Below are positions 6,837 to 15,496 of a stretch of 16,688 nucleotides of DNA, piece after piece. The position numbers were made by a program, and so were the translations under genes. This DNA comes from Bacteroidales bacterium UBA1725 (GTDB lineage Bacteria > Bacteroidota > Bacteroidia > Bacteroidales > UBA932), in contig DCIN01000031.1 of the NCBI GenBank assembly GCA_002315815.1, forward strand, positions 8,076 to 24,763, written 5' to 3'. A model generated the notes under the pieces. It searched no databases. It was not told the DNA's origin and worked only from the letters and a program-made list of their open reading frames with translations. The first letter of the stretch is position 1. Each line of letters starts with the position of its first letter.

Positions 6837-7466
6837 CAGTTTTTCGTGGTGAAGGAGAAACGCTTCTTCCCCCTTTTCATCCAGTCCGCCCAGAATATTC
6901 TCAAAGCTGCGGATTTCCTTGTGGTACAGACCAAGACCGAAGATGCCGATGACCGTCGTATGCTTGCGCACCGCATCAAGGAGTGCGAGATTGCAGGGGA
7001 TACAATCACCGACAAGATAATAGACGAACTGATGGACGCTTACGTCACTCCCTTTGACAGGGATGACATCCATCAGCTTGCCGAGGATATGGACACCTTC
7101 CTCGATTCAATGCGCGATTCGTCCAAGAAGATAGCCATTTACCAGCCCAAGGCCGCCAGTCGCAAGCTGGTCGAAATTGCCGAATATATTCAGTCGGATG
7201 CGAAGATTCTGCTCGATATTACCGGCCATTTCGAGAATATGAGAGACGAAGTCAAGAAGGTTGACGATCTCTGCGACAAAATCAAGGAGAACGAGCATAT
7301 CTGTGACGATATCTTCGAAACCTATATGAGCAATCTCTTCGAGATGGAGCAGAATGCCATCGAGCTTGTCAAGCAGAAGAACATAGCCCAGGCTCTCGAG
7401 GATACCTCCGATGTTGCCAAGTCTCTTTCCAACACGATACGCAGCATTGCTGTGAAGATGAGTTGA
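6816..7466 (+). CDS. DUF47 / PhoU-like phosphate transport accessory protein
   Basis: 216-residue, largely helical and charged cytosolic protein of the DUF47 (PF01865) family, distant relatives of PhoU. These are typically encoded directly before Pit-type transporters and thought to control phosphate uptake. Seen: N-terminal IDKILQFFVVKEKRFFPLF, KECEIAGDTITDKIIDEL (acidic helix typical of PhoU-like metal-binding sites), TPFDRDDIHQLAEDMD, and a C-terminal helical bundle rich in Asp, Glu and Lys. The GTG start at 6816 is forced, because in-frame TAG and TGA codons lie just upstream in the repeat array. No membrane segments are evident. The Pit gene that should follow is displaced by the 3.7-kb rhamnosidase gene, whose ATG begins 8 bp after this stop. 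Confidence 0.92.
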   Translation: MTIDKILQFFVVKEKRFFPLFIQSAQNILKAADFLVVQTKTEDADDRRMLAHRIKECEIAGDTITDKIIDELMDAYVTPFDRDDIHQLAEDMDTFLDSMRDSSKKIAIYQPKAASRKLVEIAEYIQSDAKILLDITGHFENMRDEVKKVDDLCDKIKENEHICDDIFETYMSNLFEMEQNAIELVKQKNIAQALEDTSDVAKSLSNTIRSIAVKMS

Positions 7467-7473
7467 GTTGCCT

Positions 7474-10400
7474 ATGCTTTCCGTAATTCTTGCCGCTGCA
7501 GTCACGGTGTGCGGTCTGGAAGTGGAGCAGCTTGACACACCGCTTGCAGTCGAGACTGAGCATCCTCGTCTGAGCTGGAAGATTCAGGCTCCCGGCCGGA
7601 AGAATGTGATGCAGACATCCTATCAGATACTGGTGGCTTCGGACGAAGCCCTTCTGGACGAGAAGCACGCTGATATATGGAATTCAGGTGTTGTCAATTC
7701 TTCGCAGAGCGTGTGGGTTCCGTATTCCGGACCGGCTCTCAAGTCCTGTCAGCAGTTGTGGTGGAAGGTCCGGGTCACTACCACTGCCGGGCGATCCTCC
7801 TGGAGCAGTCCCGCCCGCTGGGGTATGGGCAAGCTCGGAGAGACCAGATGGAAAGGGCAGTGGATAGGATGGGAGGCTCCGTTCGAATGGGATGAGGAGA
7901 CCGCTCACAGCCGTCTGAGTGTCCGGTATCTGCGCAAGGAATTCAGTCTTGACAGAAAAGTCAAGCGTGCGATGGCCTATATCTGCGGACTCGGACTTTA
8001 TGACCTTTATATCAACGGCAGACACGTGGGAGATGATGTTTTGGCTCCTGCGCCTTCGGAGTACAACAGCACGGTACTCTACAATGCCTATGATGTTACC
8101 GACTTTCTCTGTTCGGACAATGCCGTACGTTCGGACAATGCCGTCGGCGTGGCACTGGGCCCCGGCCGTTACTACCCTATGCAACAGAATTACAAGCCTT
8201 GGAAGATACCGGTTTACGGGTATCCCAAGCTCAGGCTTGACATTCACATAGAATTCGAAGATGGCACCGAAGAATATCTTGTCTCGGACGAGAGCTGGAA
8301 ACTGAATGCTGACGGTCCCGTGCGCAGCGCCAACGAATATGACGGAGAAGTCTATGATGCCCGTAAGGAATTCGGTCCCTGGACCAGTCCGTCATTCGAC
8401 GATTCATCCTGGCTGCAGGCCAGACGCTCCGCCGTACCCGGTGGTACTCTGCGTTCCGCTGTGTCCCCCAACATCAGGGTAAGGCGCACTCTCCCCGTCC
8501 GTTCCCTGATTCCTTATGGCGATGGTTTTATTCTGGACTTCGGTCAGAACCTTTCCGGCTGGGTGCGTATGAGGCTTTCGGGTACACAGCCGGGGCAGAC
8601 AATCACCCTCAGTTTCGCTGAGACTCTGGACAAGGACGGAGGCTTGTACAGGGCCAATTTGAGAAATGCCCAGAGCCGTGACAGTTATATCTGCAACGGC
8701 ACCGAGGACGGTTTCTGGAATCCGGAATTCACGACCCACGGCTTCAGATATGTTCTTGTGGAAGGATATCCCGGGGCGACAGCTGCGGATTTCGAGGCTC
8801 AGCTGCTCTGCGACGGATTTGCCGACAGTGCAGATTTCTCATCCTCCAATGAAATACTTGACACGGTGTGGCACAATGCCTGGTGGGGGATTGCATCCAA
8901 TTACAAGGGGATGCCTATTGACTGTCCCCAGAGAGATGAGCGTCAGCCCTGGCTGGGAGACCGTGTAGCAGGAGCACTTGGAGAAAACTTCCTTTTCGAT
9001 GCCGGAAGACTTTATTCAAAATGGACCAGGGATATATGCGACTCCCAGCGCGAGGATGGTTGCATTCCTGACGTGGCTCCCAACTTCTGGAATTACTATT
9101 CAGACGATATGACCTGGCCCGCAGCTCTTCCTTTCAGCTGCGACCTCCTATGGGAACAGTATGGCGACATCGAGCCCATCATTCGCTGCTATCCCAATAT
9201 CGTCCGCTGGATGAAGCATATGGCTTCTGAATACAGAGATGCCGACGGTATCATCACCAAAGACAAATACGGTGACTGGTGTATGCCTCCTGAGTCTTTG
9301 GAACTCATTCATAGCCAAGATCCCGCGCGAATCACTGACGGTTCCCTCATTGCGACTGCATACTATGTGAAAATATGCAAGATGCTTTCCAAGTTCGCGG
9401 GACTCCAGGGACTTGAACAGGATGTTGCTTTCTATGAACTTGAGGCTCAGAAAACTTCGGATGCATTCAACCGTCGCTTTCTCGTGAACATAAGAGGCAC
9501 AGCTCCGGAGGGCCAGTCCCACTGGTTCTACCCCGACAGCGTGTTCTATGGCAACAATACAGTCACTGCCAATGTCCTTCCTCTCGCGTTCGACATCGTT
9601 CCCGATGAGTGCCGTGAAGAACTGTGCAGAAACATAGTCAAGAAGATATTGGTGGATGGAGGCGGTCATATCAGTTGCGGTGTGATAGGATTGCAATGGA
9701 TTCAGCACGAGCTTTCCGAAATGGGAAGGAGCGATGTAGCTTTCCTTCTCGCTTCACAGTCAAGCTATCCGAGTTACGGCTATATGGCTATGCAGGGCGC
9801 CACCACAATCTGGGAGCTGTGGAACGGCAACACAGCCGACCCGGCAATGAACAGCGGCAATCACGTGATGCTGCTGGGCGATCTGATATCCTGGTATTAT
9901 CATTATCTTGCCGGAATACGTCCCTATGAACCGGGGTACAGGACCATCGAGTTGAGGCCGGATTTCGGGATAGATGACCTGGAATGGGTAGATGCCTCTT
10001 ATGACTGCATCTACGGCAAGATACGCAGCAACTGGAGAAAAACCCTCGACTCTCTTGAATGGGATGTTGAGATACCTGCAAACACCACGGCTCTGCTCTG
10101 GTTCCCGGGTTCGGACTCTCCCGAGAAGGTGGGCTCAGGAGTTTACCATTTCTCGCGCAGAATTCCTCATCCAGAGGGCATTGCGGAGGAGTCTTTTCTT
10201 TACGAGAGTGCATCCTTTCCCCAATGTCACGCATCCACCGTCGCCGAGACTCCTGAAGGGGATCTTGTTGCGGCTTTTTTCGGCGGCACGGCTGAGAAGA
10301 ACCCCGACGTATGCATCTGGGTATGCAGGAAGGAGAAGGGAAGCGTCAGATGGACGAGCCCTCAGCTTGTGGCTGACGGGATTCAGACAGAGGAACTCAG

Positions 10401-11139
10401 ATATCCCTGCTGGAATCCTGTCCTCTTCCAGATTCCGGGCGGTGAACTGTTGCTTTTCTATAAGGTAGGTCCCACTATTCCCGAGTGGGTGGGATATGTA
10501 AGGCGCTCCGCAGACGGTGGCAGAACCTGGTCCGAGCCTCAGAGACTTCCCGATGGGATACTCGGCGCAATCAAGAACAAACCTGTATGGATTGACGGGA
10601 GAATAATCTGCCCTTCCAGCACCGAAGCAGGGCATTGGAGAATACACTTCGAGATATCCGACGACGGAGGCCATAGCTGGAGAAAAGTGGGTCCGGTTGG
10701 TGCCCCTGAGGAATTTCAGCTTATCCAACCAACCATCCTTGTACACAAAGACGGCCGCTTGCAGGCTTTGTGCCGTACGAAGAACAACTTTGTCGGCTGC
10801 AGCTGGAGCAGTGACAGGGGAGAGAGCTGGTCGGAGGTGGAACTTCTGAATCTGCACCAGAATCAGTCCGGTCTGGATGCCGTGACTTTGAAGGACGGCA
10901 GATTTGCCCTTGTGTACAACAACGCCCGCAATCGTCCGGGCGAAGCCAAAGGGCCGCGCACTCCTCTCAATCTGGCGTTCTCTGAAGACGGTATCCATTG
11001 GACCGATGCCGCCGTTCTTGAAGACAGCCCCATAAGCCAGTATTCCTATCCGTCAGTGATACAAGGGGAGGACGGTTCCCTGCATATTGTCTATACCTGG
11101 AGGAGAACCAGAATCAAATACGTGAACTATAAATGGTAA
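7474..11139 (+). CDS. GH78 alpha-L-rhamnosidase fused to C-terminal Asp-box (BNR) beta-propeller
   Basis: 1221 residues from ATG 7474 (a TTG at 7468 is also possible). The GH78 part has an N-terminal beta-sandwich (about 13-118), a rhamnosidase N-domain (about 150-320), a further beta-sandwich with DFGQNLSGWVR, the (alpha/alpha)6 catalytic domain (about 440-800) and a C-terminal beta-sandwich to about 880. Catalytic region: DCPQRDERQPWLGD beginning at D483, with probable general acid E489 and conserved D496; GATTIWELW with probable base E781; NSGNH. From about residue 895 to the end lies a BNR/sialidase-like propeller with Asp boxes SADGGRTW, SDDGGHSW, SSDRGESW and SEDGIHW. It starts SFPQCHAST where true sialidases have the Arg-containing F/Y-R-I-P motif, so sialidase activity is unlikely. 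The N-terminus is hydrophobic (MLSVILAAAVTV) but has no basic residues and is very short for a signal peptide; an in-frame TGA at 7459 blocks extension. The 3' end overlaps pit by 7 bp. Confidence 0.92.
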   Translation: MLSVILAAAVTVCGLEVEQLDTPLAVETEHPRLSWKIQAPGRKNVMQTSYQILVASDEALLDEKHADIWNSGVVNSSQSVWVPYSGPALKSCQQLWWKVRVTTTAGRSSWSSPARWGMGKLGETRWKGQWIGWEAPFEWDEETAHSRLSVRYLRKEFSLDRKVKRAMAYICGLGLYDLYINGRHVGDDVLAPAPSEYNSTVLYNAYDVTDFLCSDNAVRSDNAVGVALGPGRYYPMQQNYKPWKIPVYGYPKLRLDIHIEFEDGTEEYLVSDESWKLNADGPVRSANEYDGEVYDARKEFGPWTSPSFDDSSWLQARRSAVPGGTLRSAVSPNIRVRRTLPVRSLIPYGDGFILDFGQNLSGWVRMRLSGTQPGQTITLSFAETLDKDGGLYRANLRNAQSRDSYICNGTEDGFWNPEFTTHGFRYVLVEGYPGATAADFEAQLLCDGFADSADFSSSNEILDTVWHNAWWGIASNYKGMPIDCPQRDERQPWLGDRVAGALGENFLFDAGRLYSKWTRDICDSQREDGCIPDVAPNFWNYYSDDMTWPAALPFSCDLLWEQYGDIEPIIRCYPNIVRWMKHMASEYRDADGIITKDKYGDWCMPPESLELIHSQDPARITDGSLIATAYYVKICKMLSKFAGLQGLEQDVAFYELEAQKTSDAFNRRFLVNIRGTAPEGQSHWFYPDSVFYGNNTVTANVLPLAFDIVPDECREELCRNIVKKILVDGGGHISCGVIGLQWIQHELSEMGRSDVAFLLASQSSYPSYGYMAMQGATTIWELWNGNTADPAMNSGNHVMLLGDLISWYYHYLAGIRPYEPGYRTIELRPDFGIDDLEWVDASYDCIYGKIRSNWRKTLDSLEWDVEIPANTTALLWFPGSDSPEKVGSGVYHFSRRIPHPEGIAEESFLYESASFPQCHASTVAETPEGDLVAAFFGGTAEKNPDVCIWVCRKEKGSVRWTSPQLVADGIQTEELRYPCWNPVLFQIPGGELLLFYKVGPTIPEWVGYVRRSADGGRTWSEPQRLPDGILGAIKNKPVWIDGRIICPSSTEAGHWRIHFEISDDGGHSWRKVGPVGAPEEFQLIQPTILVHKDGRLQALCRTKNNFVGCSWSSDRGESWSEVELLNLHQNQSGLDAVTLKDGRFALVYNNARNRPGEAKGPRTPLNLAFSEDGIHWTDAAVLEDSPISQYSYPSVIQGEDGSLHIVYTWRRTRIKYVNYKW
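8111..8146 (+). repeat. In-frame 18-bp tandem duplication inside the rhamnosidase gene
   Basis: gttcggacaatgccgt occurs at 8111-8126 and 8129-8144 (period 18). It duplicates six codons and gives SDNAVRSDNAV in the rhamnosidase N-domain. The frame is kept. Confidence 0.8.
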
Positions 11140-12197
11140 CGATAGTTTTGATAACGGCGCTTATTGCGCTCATCTTCAACTTCACCAACGGAATGAACGA
11201 TGCAGCCAACTGCATAGCTTCAGCAGTCGCGACCAAGGCAATGAACCCCAAGTTCGCTGTGGCCTGGGCGGCTTTCTGGCAGTTTTCCGCCCTTTTCGTT
11301 TTTGATATGACAGTCGCTTCGACTATGGGCAAGGGCATTGTCGACCAGAACTGCATCGACGTATATGTGATACTCGCCGCTCTGATAGGGAGCGTGCTCT
11401 GGATTTTCATCTGCACCAAGCTGGGTCTGCCCATCTCTGCATCACACGCTCTCGTGGGCGGGCTTATCGGCCCTGTGTGGTTCATCTACGGCAGTCAGTA
11501 TCTCATCAGCAGGGGAATATTCACAATCATCGCATTCATAGTCATTTCTCCTCTGCTCGGGATGGTTATGGGTTTCTTCTTAAACTGCTTTTTTATGGCG
11601 ATTCTGAAGAAATCCCCTGCCCGTACGGTCGATAAGAGATTCAGAAAACTTCAGTATATCTCCTCCGCTGCATTCTCCCTCGGTTTCGGCGGCAATGACG
11701 GCCAGAAGACTATGGGCGTGATAGCGGTTCTGTTCGCATCGGCCTTCGCTTCTGAACCGGACAGTCCCATTATCCGATTCCTGTATGGTAACGGTGCTCT
11801 GGCCTCTTCGGATTCGTTCTTCATTCCGGTATGGCTCAAGATAGCTTGTTACGGTCTTATTTGTCTGGGAACAGTGACCGGTGGGTGGAAAGTAATCAGG
11901 ACACTTGGTGACGGATTGAGCAAACTCTATCCCGTTCAGGGATTCTGTTCTGAGGCTTCCGGAGCCATCACCCTCATTCTCACTGCAGTGCTGGGTGTCC
12001 CTGTCAGTACGACCCACACTATCACCGGGTCCATCATCGGGACCGGACTCACCAGAGGTGTCAAGCGGGTCAAATGGATGACAGCCAAGAATATTATCTG
12101 GGCTTGGGTTATTACAATTCCGGCCGTCATCATAGTGTCCGGCCTGATTTATCTTGCTATGGTCAATTGTTTCGGAGTGCCTGTAAAGACATTCTGA
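11133..12197 (+). CDS. Pit-family inorganic phosphate transporter
   Basis: 354-residue polytopic inner-membrane protein that imports phosphate, usually as a metal-phosphate complex by cation symport. The two inverted family repeats are visible: NGMNDAAN (19-26) with LPISASHALVGGLIG (99-113), and GFGGNDGQKTMG (184-195) with VPVSTTHTITGSIIGTG later. About nine to ten hydrophobic stretches alternate with short loops; a basic loop (KKSPARTVDKRFRK) lies near 159-172. ATG 11133 lies inside the last codons of the rhamnosidase gene (7-bp overlap), so translation is probably coupled to it. The DUF47 partner is 3.7 kb upstream. The last 35 bp overlap the convergent amidase gene. No regulatory site of its own is seen upstream, as that sequence is coding. 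Confidence 0.95.
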   Translation: MVTIVLITALIALIFNFTNGMNDAANCIASAVATKAMNPKFAVAWAAFWQFSALFVFDMTVASTMGKGIVDQNCIDVYVILAALIGSVLWIFICTKLGLPISASHALVGGLIGPVWFIYGSQYLISRGIFTIIAFIVISPLLGMVMGFFLNCFFMAILKKSPARTVDKRFRKLQYISSAAFSLGFGGNDGQKTMGVIAVLFASAFASEPDSPIIRFLYGNGALASSDSFFIPVWLKIACYGLICLGTVTGGWKVIRTLGDGLSKLYPVQGFCSEASGAITLILTAVLGVPVSTTHTITGSIIGTGLTRGVKRVKWMTAKNIIWAWVITIPAVIIVSGLIYLAMVNCFGVPVKTF

Positions 12198-15100
12198 GCA
12201 GTTCTTTCCTGTCAGTTTCGGATTTGAGTGTCTCAATTGGAACGCCGATAGAGAAGACCTTGCCGTTCCTGCCTCTGTAGAGGACGGCTGCGCTCTGTCC
12301 CGTAGCCTTGTATCTGAGCACTGTCTTTGAGCGTAGCCCAGCGGGTGCTATGGCATCCGGACATTCGACACAATATTCAACAGGGTTGGGACTGTTGTAG
12401 AAACGGAAGTCTCCGATTTTGCCGTTTCCAGTCCCGAAGAAGGATTTGCACTTGTATCCCAACACTTCCTGCGAGAAGCCTGATGCACTCTGGTCACTGC
12501 CTATATTGGCCCCGCTCACAATCAGATTCCCGCCTTGCCCGATATAGGAGACTATGGCCTTCTTCAGTTCCTCCGGAAAGACACTGTATTTCAGATGCAG
12601 GCTGTCGGTTCCACTGAAACTGGTCTTCTGCTTGCCACAGATGAGGTCCACCATCGGTGCGGAAGAGACTGCATTCCCGAAGACCGCATTCTCACAGAAC
12701 GCGTCTCTGGATATAGAGGAGAAAGAATAACCGAGGGCCATAAACGCCTTGCCGTGTACATAGGGATAGTCGAAACTGTTTCCGGCGACAATACTGCAGG
12801 ACTTGTCGGTGAGCGATGCACCGAATCCCGGACTTTCGTCATCGATGTATTCCGCACTTCTGCGGAATTCATAGTTCTCTCCCACGAAGGATATGTCTCT
12901 TATGTACGGGACTCCTCCATCGAGCCTCCCGTCAAAACCGGCATAGTCCGGAAGATCTATCCAGGCCGGTGCCGACACTCGGTCGAAATTGTTTACAATC
13001 AAGATATCGCCTTGACTGTCAGAGGCTTTTCCTACCGATAGAACCTCTGAGGGGAAGCTGATACCTCCCTGATTGCAGGCAGCCACCCGGTAGCTGTAGA
13101 TATGTCCCGGGCTGATGGTCATCTGTACGCTGCATCCTTTCACCGCAGTGCCTGCGTCGAAGGCTCCTCCGTCCACTCTGGTATATACGATGTATTTGTC
13201 CGGGACGGCTGTGGGTTCTTTGGGGTCAGGAGTAGGCTTCCAGGAAAGAACCACAGTGTTGCCGCTTCCGCAGATGGCACTGAAACTGTTCACTGGCAGT
13301 GGCTGCACCACATAGTCCGTTCTGTAGAATGTGCTTAGAGTCTTCAATAATCCCTTATAGACGGCCCTGCTGACGCAAAAACGGAAATCGGGATCCAGCC
13401 CATATTTCATATCGGCGAAATTCTGGTGGCTGAGCAATTCCAGAATCATTGCCGGCACCCCCGGAGTTCTGCTCTCGCTGTAGCTTCTGTCCCACAGCTC
13501 GCGTCTGTTCCACTCGGGTTCAAAGTCCTCCCGTATGTCGCTGACAATCTGATCCTGTACAAATTCGGCCAACAGTCTGGATGCCATTCTGCTCCGTCCG
13601 TCGTCGAATTTCCGCTTGTTTTCCCAAGGATAACTGTAAATGGCCAGAGTCCCGACTATGCTGTCATTCTGCTTCAGGCCTGCGTCGGAATGGAAGGCCA
13701 GGCACAGGTCGAAGGGAATGCCCTTTTCTTTCTTCATCATTTCTGTCCAGGCACCTCTGGATGCGTAGTCATCGGTGTAGTCGTTGGGCCAAGCCCGGGT
13801 AATGGTTGAATCCACGCCGGCCCACTGCATCCAATAGTGGGCTCCCTCTGCGTAGCTTGGCACCCCGGACACGCTTCCACCTCTCTCAATCTTGCCCATT
13901 CCTCCGCCAATCTTCACAGCATCTGCATTCACCGACTTCCCACTTGCACCGCTGTTGTCCAGAATCACACAGCCTCTACGCCCTTTCTCGAATTCGAAAC
14001 TGCCGAGGTATATCCAGGTTCCTCCCCCGATGGACTGATTCACCAGATATGTGCTTTCCCCTCCAATATGCCGTACTGTGTATCTGGCCGCCGGGCTGCT
14101 GCTCTCACAACTCTGATACGAGACATATACGGCGTAGAATCCACGTTCCTCGATTTCCGGTGTCCATATTGCTGATGCATCGGGTTTTGCGGAACCCGAG
14201 CAGGAAACGGTTCTCGAACTCCCGGCGCGGAAGGGATTGTCGGAGAAGCTGTATGTTTTCTTGAAATCGGCGAATCCTATGTCCACGCTTTCCCATATTC
14301 CTTCCTCGCTGTAGAATCCTGCTTTTCTTGTCTGCGGATCCCGTTCGCCCGGGAACGAAGGGTCATTGTCGATGATTATCTCCCTGGTCTGGATATCCCT
14401 CTCGCGTGGAGTCATCACATAGGCACCGGCATTCTCAAGCATAGGGATGAGGTAGGGGAGTACAAAACTCTGGGTGAACATATCTTCCACGGTTCTGTGC
14501 AGAGGGGCTCTCTGCCATTTCCAAGAGGAGGATTCCTCGTCGAAATATCTTCCGTGACTCTGCCACAGGGCTATGTACCGATCGTCCATCCCCTTGGGAA
14601 AAGCCATTCCGTCCAGTTTCTCTATGAAGCGCTTGTGCTCGGAGTTTCTGGGGTCGGGCTTGGTGATGGAGTATGGTGCCGGTTTGCCGTCATTTCCACG
14701 GACAGGGGTTGCGAATTCTTCAAAACTGTTGTATTTGGTCAGAATGCGGCCAAGTATGAAGCCCGGGGCCAAGGCTCTGATTCCGCTGTCGAGCACTTCC
14801 CTGAACCATTCCTGTTCCACCTTATGCCAAGGATAGTCGGAAAGAGTGTTGGTGAAGTAGGTGTCGAGCTTCTTCCCGTTTTTCCGCAACTGATAAACAG
14901 ACAGTTCCGATTCCACTCCCGTTTTTTCGAGCAGTCTTGACGAGAGAGTCACGCACAGAGAATCAAACACCGTGGGCGCAGGAACTTTTTGGGCATTTGC
15001 CACCGGGCAACAGAACAGACCGACGAGAAGTGAAGCTGTCAGCCCTTTCCCTGCCTTCACGATTTTCATCCTGTGCAGTTCGACGGCAGTCAGAATAAGG

Positions 15101-15486
15101 GAGGACAGTGTAATGGAACTGACATCAGAGTAGAAATCCTTGATATCTTCCGTGCGATAAGGCATTGCCCCCTGTACTATCTCTGTGAGTCCCGCAAATA
15201 TGCAGCCTACAGACCAGCATATTCCCACTGATGCAAGGACTTGTAGCACTGTGCCCCTTTTTTGCCTTCCGGACAGATAGACCAGAATGGCGAAGGGGAA
15301 GAACATAATGAAATGCACCACTTTGTCTGCAGGAAGGCCGAACAGGTCTTTGGGTATTTCGGACATTCTGCTGAAATTGGCAAAGCACAGATACCCTACT
15401 GCCAGAACATAAAGAATAAAGAGTATGCGGAATACCAGAGCCCTGATGTCCCTGCTCACTTCTTTTCTCATTGCGCACTTCATCAC
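12163..15486 (-). CDS. VanZ-like membrane domain fused to secreted N-acetylmuramoyl-L-alanine amidase-like protein with golvesin-C and FN3 domains
   Basis: 1107 residues in one uninterrupted frame. Residues 17-138 form a VanZ-like four-helix domain with LPADKVVHFIMFF and EIVQGAMPYRTEDIKDFYSD. M140 then begins what looks like a complete signal peptide (MKIVKAGKGLTASLLVGLFC... to ANA165, cleaved before Q166). The exported part resembles Amidase_3: H311 in WQSHGRYF, E334 in RTVEDMF, LENAGAYVMTPRERD (350-364), H599 in AFHSDAG and E683 in ILELLSHQNF are the likely three zinc ligands and catalytic glutamate. A golvesin-C-like domain (about 420-540, VYVSYQS, YTVRHIGG, GGGTWIYLG, ADAVKIGGGMG) is inserted between the second and third ligands. 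An FN3-like domain (about 730-820) and a C-terminal alpha/beta domain ending GVPIETLKSETDR follow. It probably acts on peptidoglycan in the periplasm. ATG 15471 (MRKEV) is an alternative start. It lies 32 bp after the ABC exporter gene. Confidence 0.85.
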   Translation of the reverse strand: MMKCAMRKEVSRDIRALVFRILFILYVLAVGYLCFANFSRMSEIPKDLFGLPADKVVHFIMFFPFAILVYLSGRQKRGTVLQVLASVGICWSVGCIFAGLTEIVQGAMPYRTEDIKDFYSDVSSITLSSLILTAVELHRMKIVKAGKGLTASLLVGLFCCPVANAQKVPAPTVFDSLCVTLSSRLLEKTGVESELSVYQLRKNGKKLDTYFTNTLSDYPWHKVEQEWFREVLDSGIRALAPGFILGRILTKYNSFEEFATPVRGNDGKPAPYSITKPDPRNSEHKRFIEKLDGMAFPKGMDDRYIALWQSHGRYFDEESSSWKWQRAPLHRTVEDMFTQSFVLPYLIPMLENAGAYVMTPRERDIQTREIIIDNDPSFPGERDPQTRKAGFYSEEGIWESVDIGFADFKKTYSFSDNPFRAGSSRTVSCSGSAKPDASAIWTPEIEERGFYAVYVSYQSCESSSPAARYTVRHIGGESTYLVNQSIGGGTWIYLGSFEFEKGRRGCVILDNSGASGKSVNADAVKIGGGMGKIERGGSVSGVPSYAEGAHYWMQWAGVDSTITRAWPNDYTDDYASRGAWTEMMKKEKGIPFDLCLAFHSDAGLKQNDSIVGTLAIYSYPWENKRKFDDGRSRMASRLLAEFVQDQIVSDIREDFEPEWNRRELWDRSYSESRTPGVPAMILELLSHQNFADMKYGLDPDFRFCVSRAVYKGLLKTLSTFYRTDYVVQPLPVNSFSAICGSGNTVVLSWKPTPDPKEPTAVPDKYIVYTRVDGGAFDAGTAVKGCSVQMTISPGHIYSYRVAACNQGGISFPSEVLSVGKASDSQGDILIVNNFDRVSAPAWIDLPDYAGFDGRLDGGVPYIRDISFVGENYEFRRSAEYIDDESPGFGASLTDKSCSIVAGNSFDYPYVHGKAFMALGYSFSSISRDAFCENAVFGNAVSSAPMVDLICGKQKTSFSGTDSLHLKYSVFPEELKKAIVSYIGQGGNLIVSGANIGSDQSASGFSQEVLGYKCKSFFGTGNGKIGDFRFYNSPNPVEYCVECPDAIAPAGLRSKTVLRYKATGQSAAVLYRGRNGKVFSIGVPIETLKSETDRKELLRMSLQALRNN

Positions 15487-15496
15487 AGATGTGATT

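Noticed and set aside
10140..11136. Annotation of the fusion's C-terminal domain as an exo-alpha-sialidase
   Set aside because: Asp boxes only mark the propeller fold; the Arg-containing motif that begins true sialidase domains is absent.
12535..14940. Several 70-170 codon plus-strand frames opposite the VanZ-amidase gene
   Set aside because: All are antisense to a clear multidomain protein, have no recognisable motifs and differ from normal protein composition.
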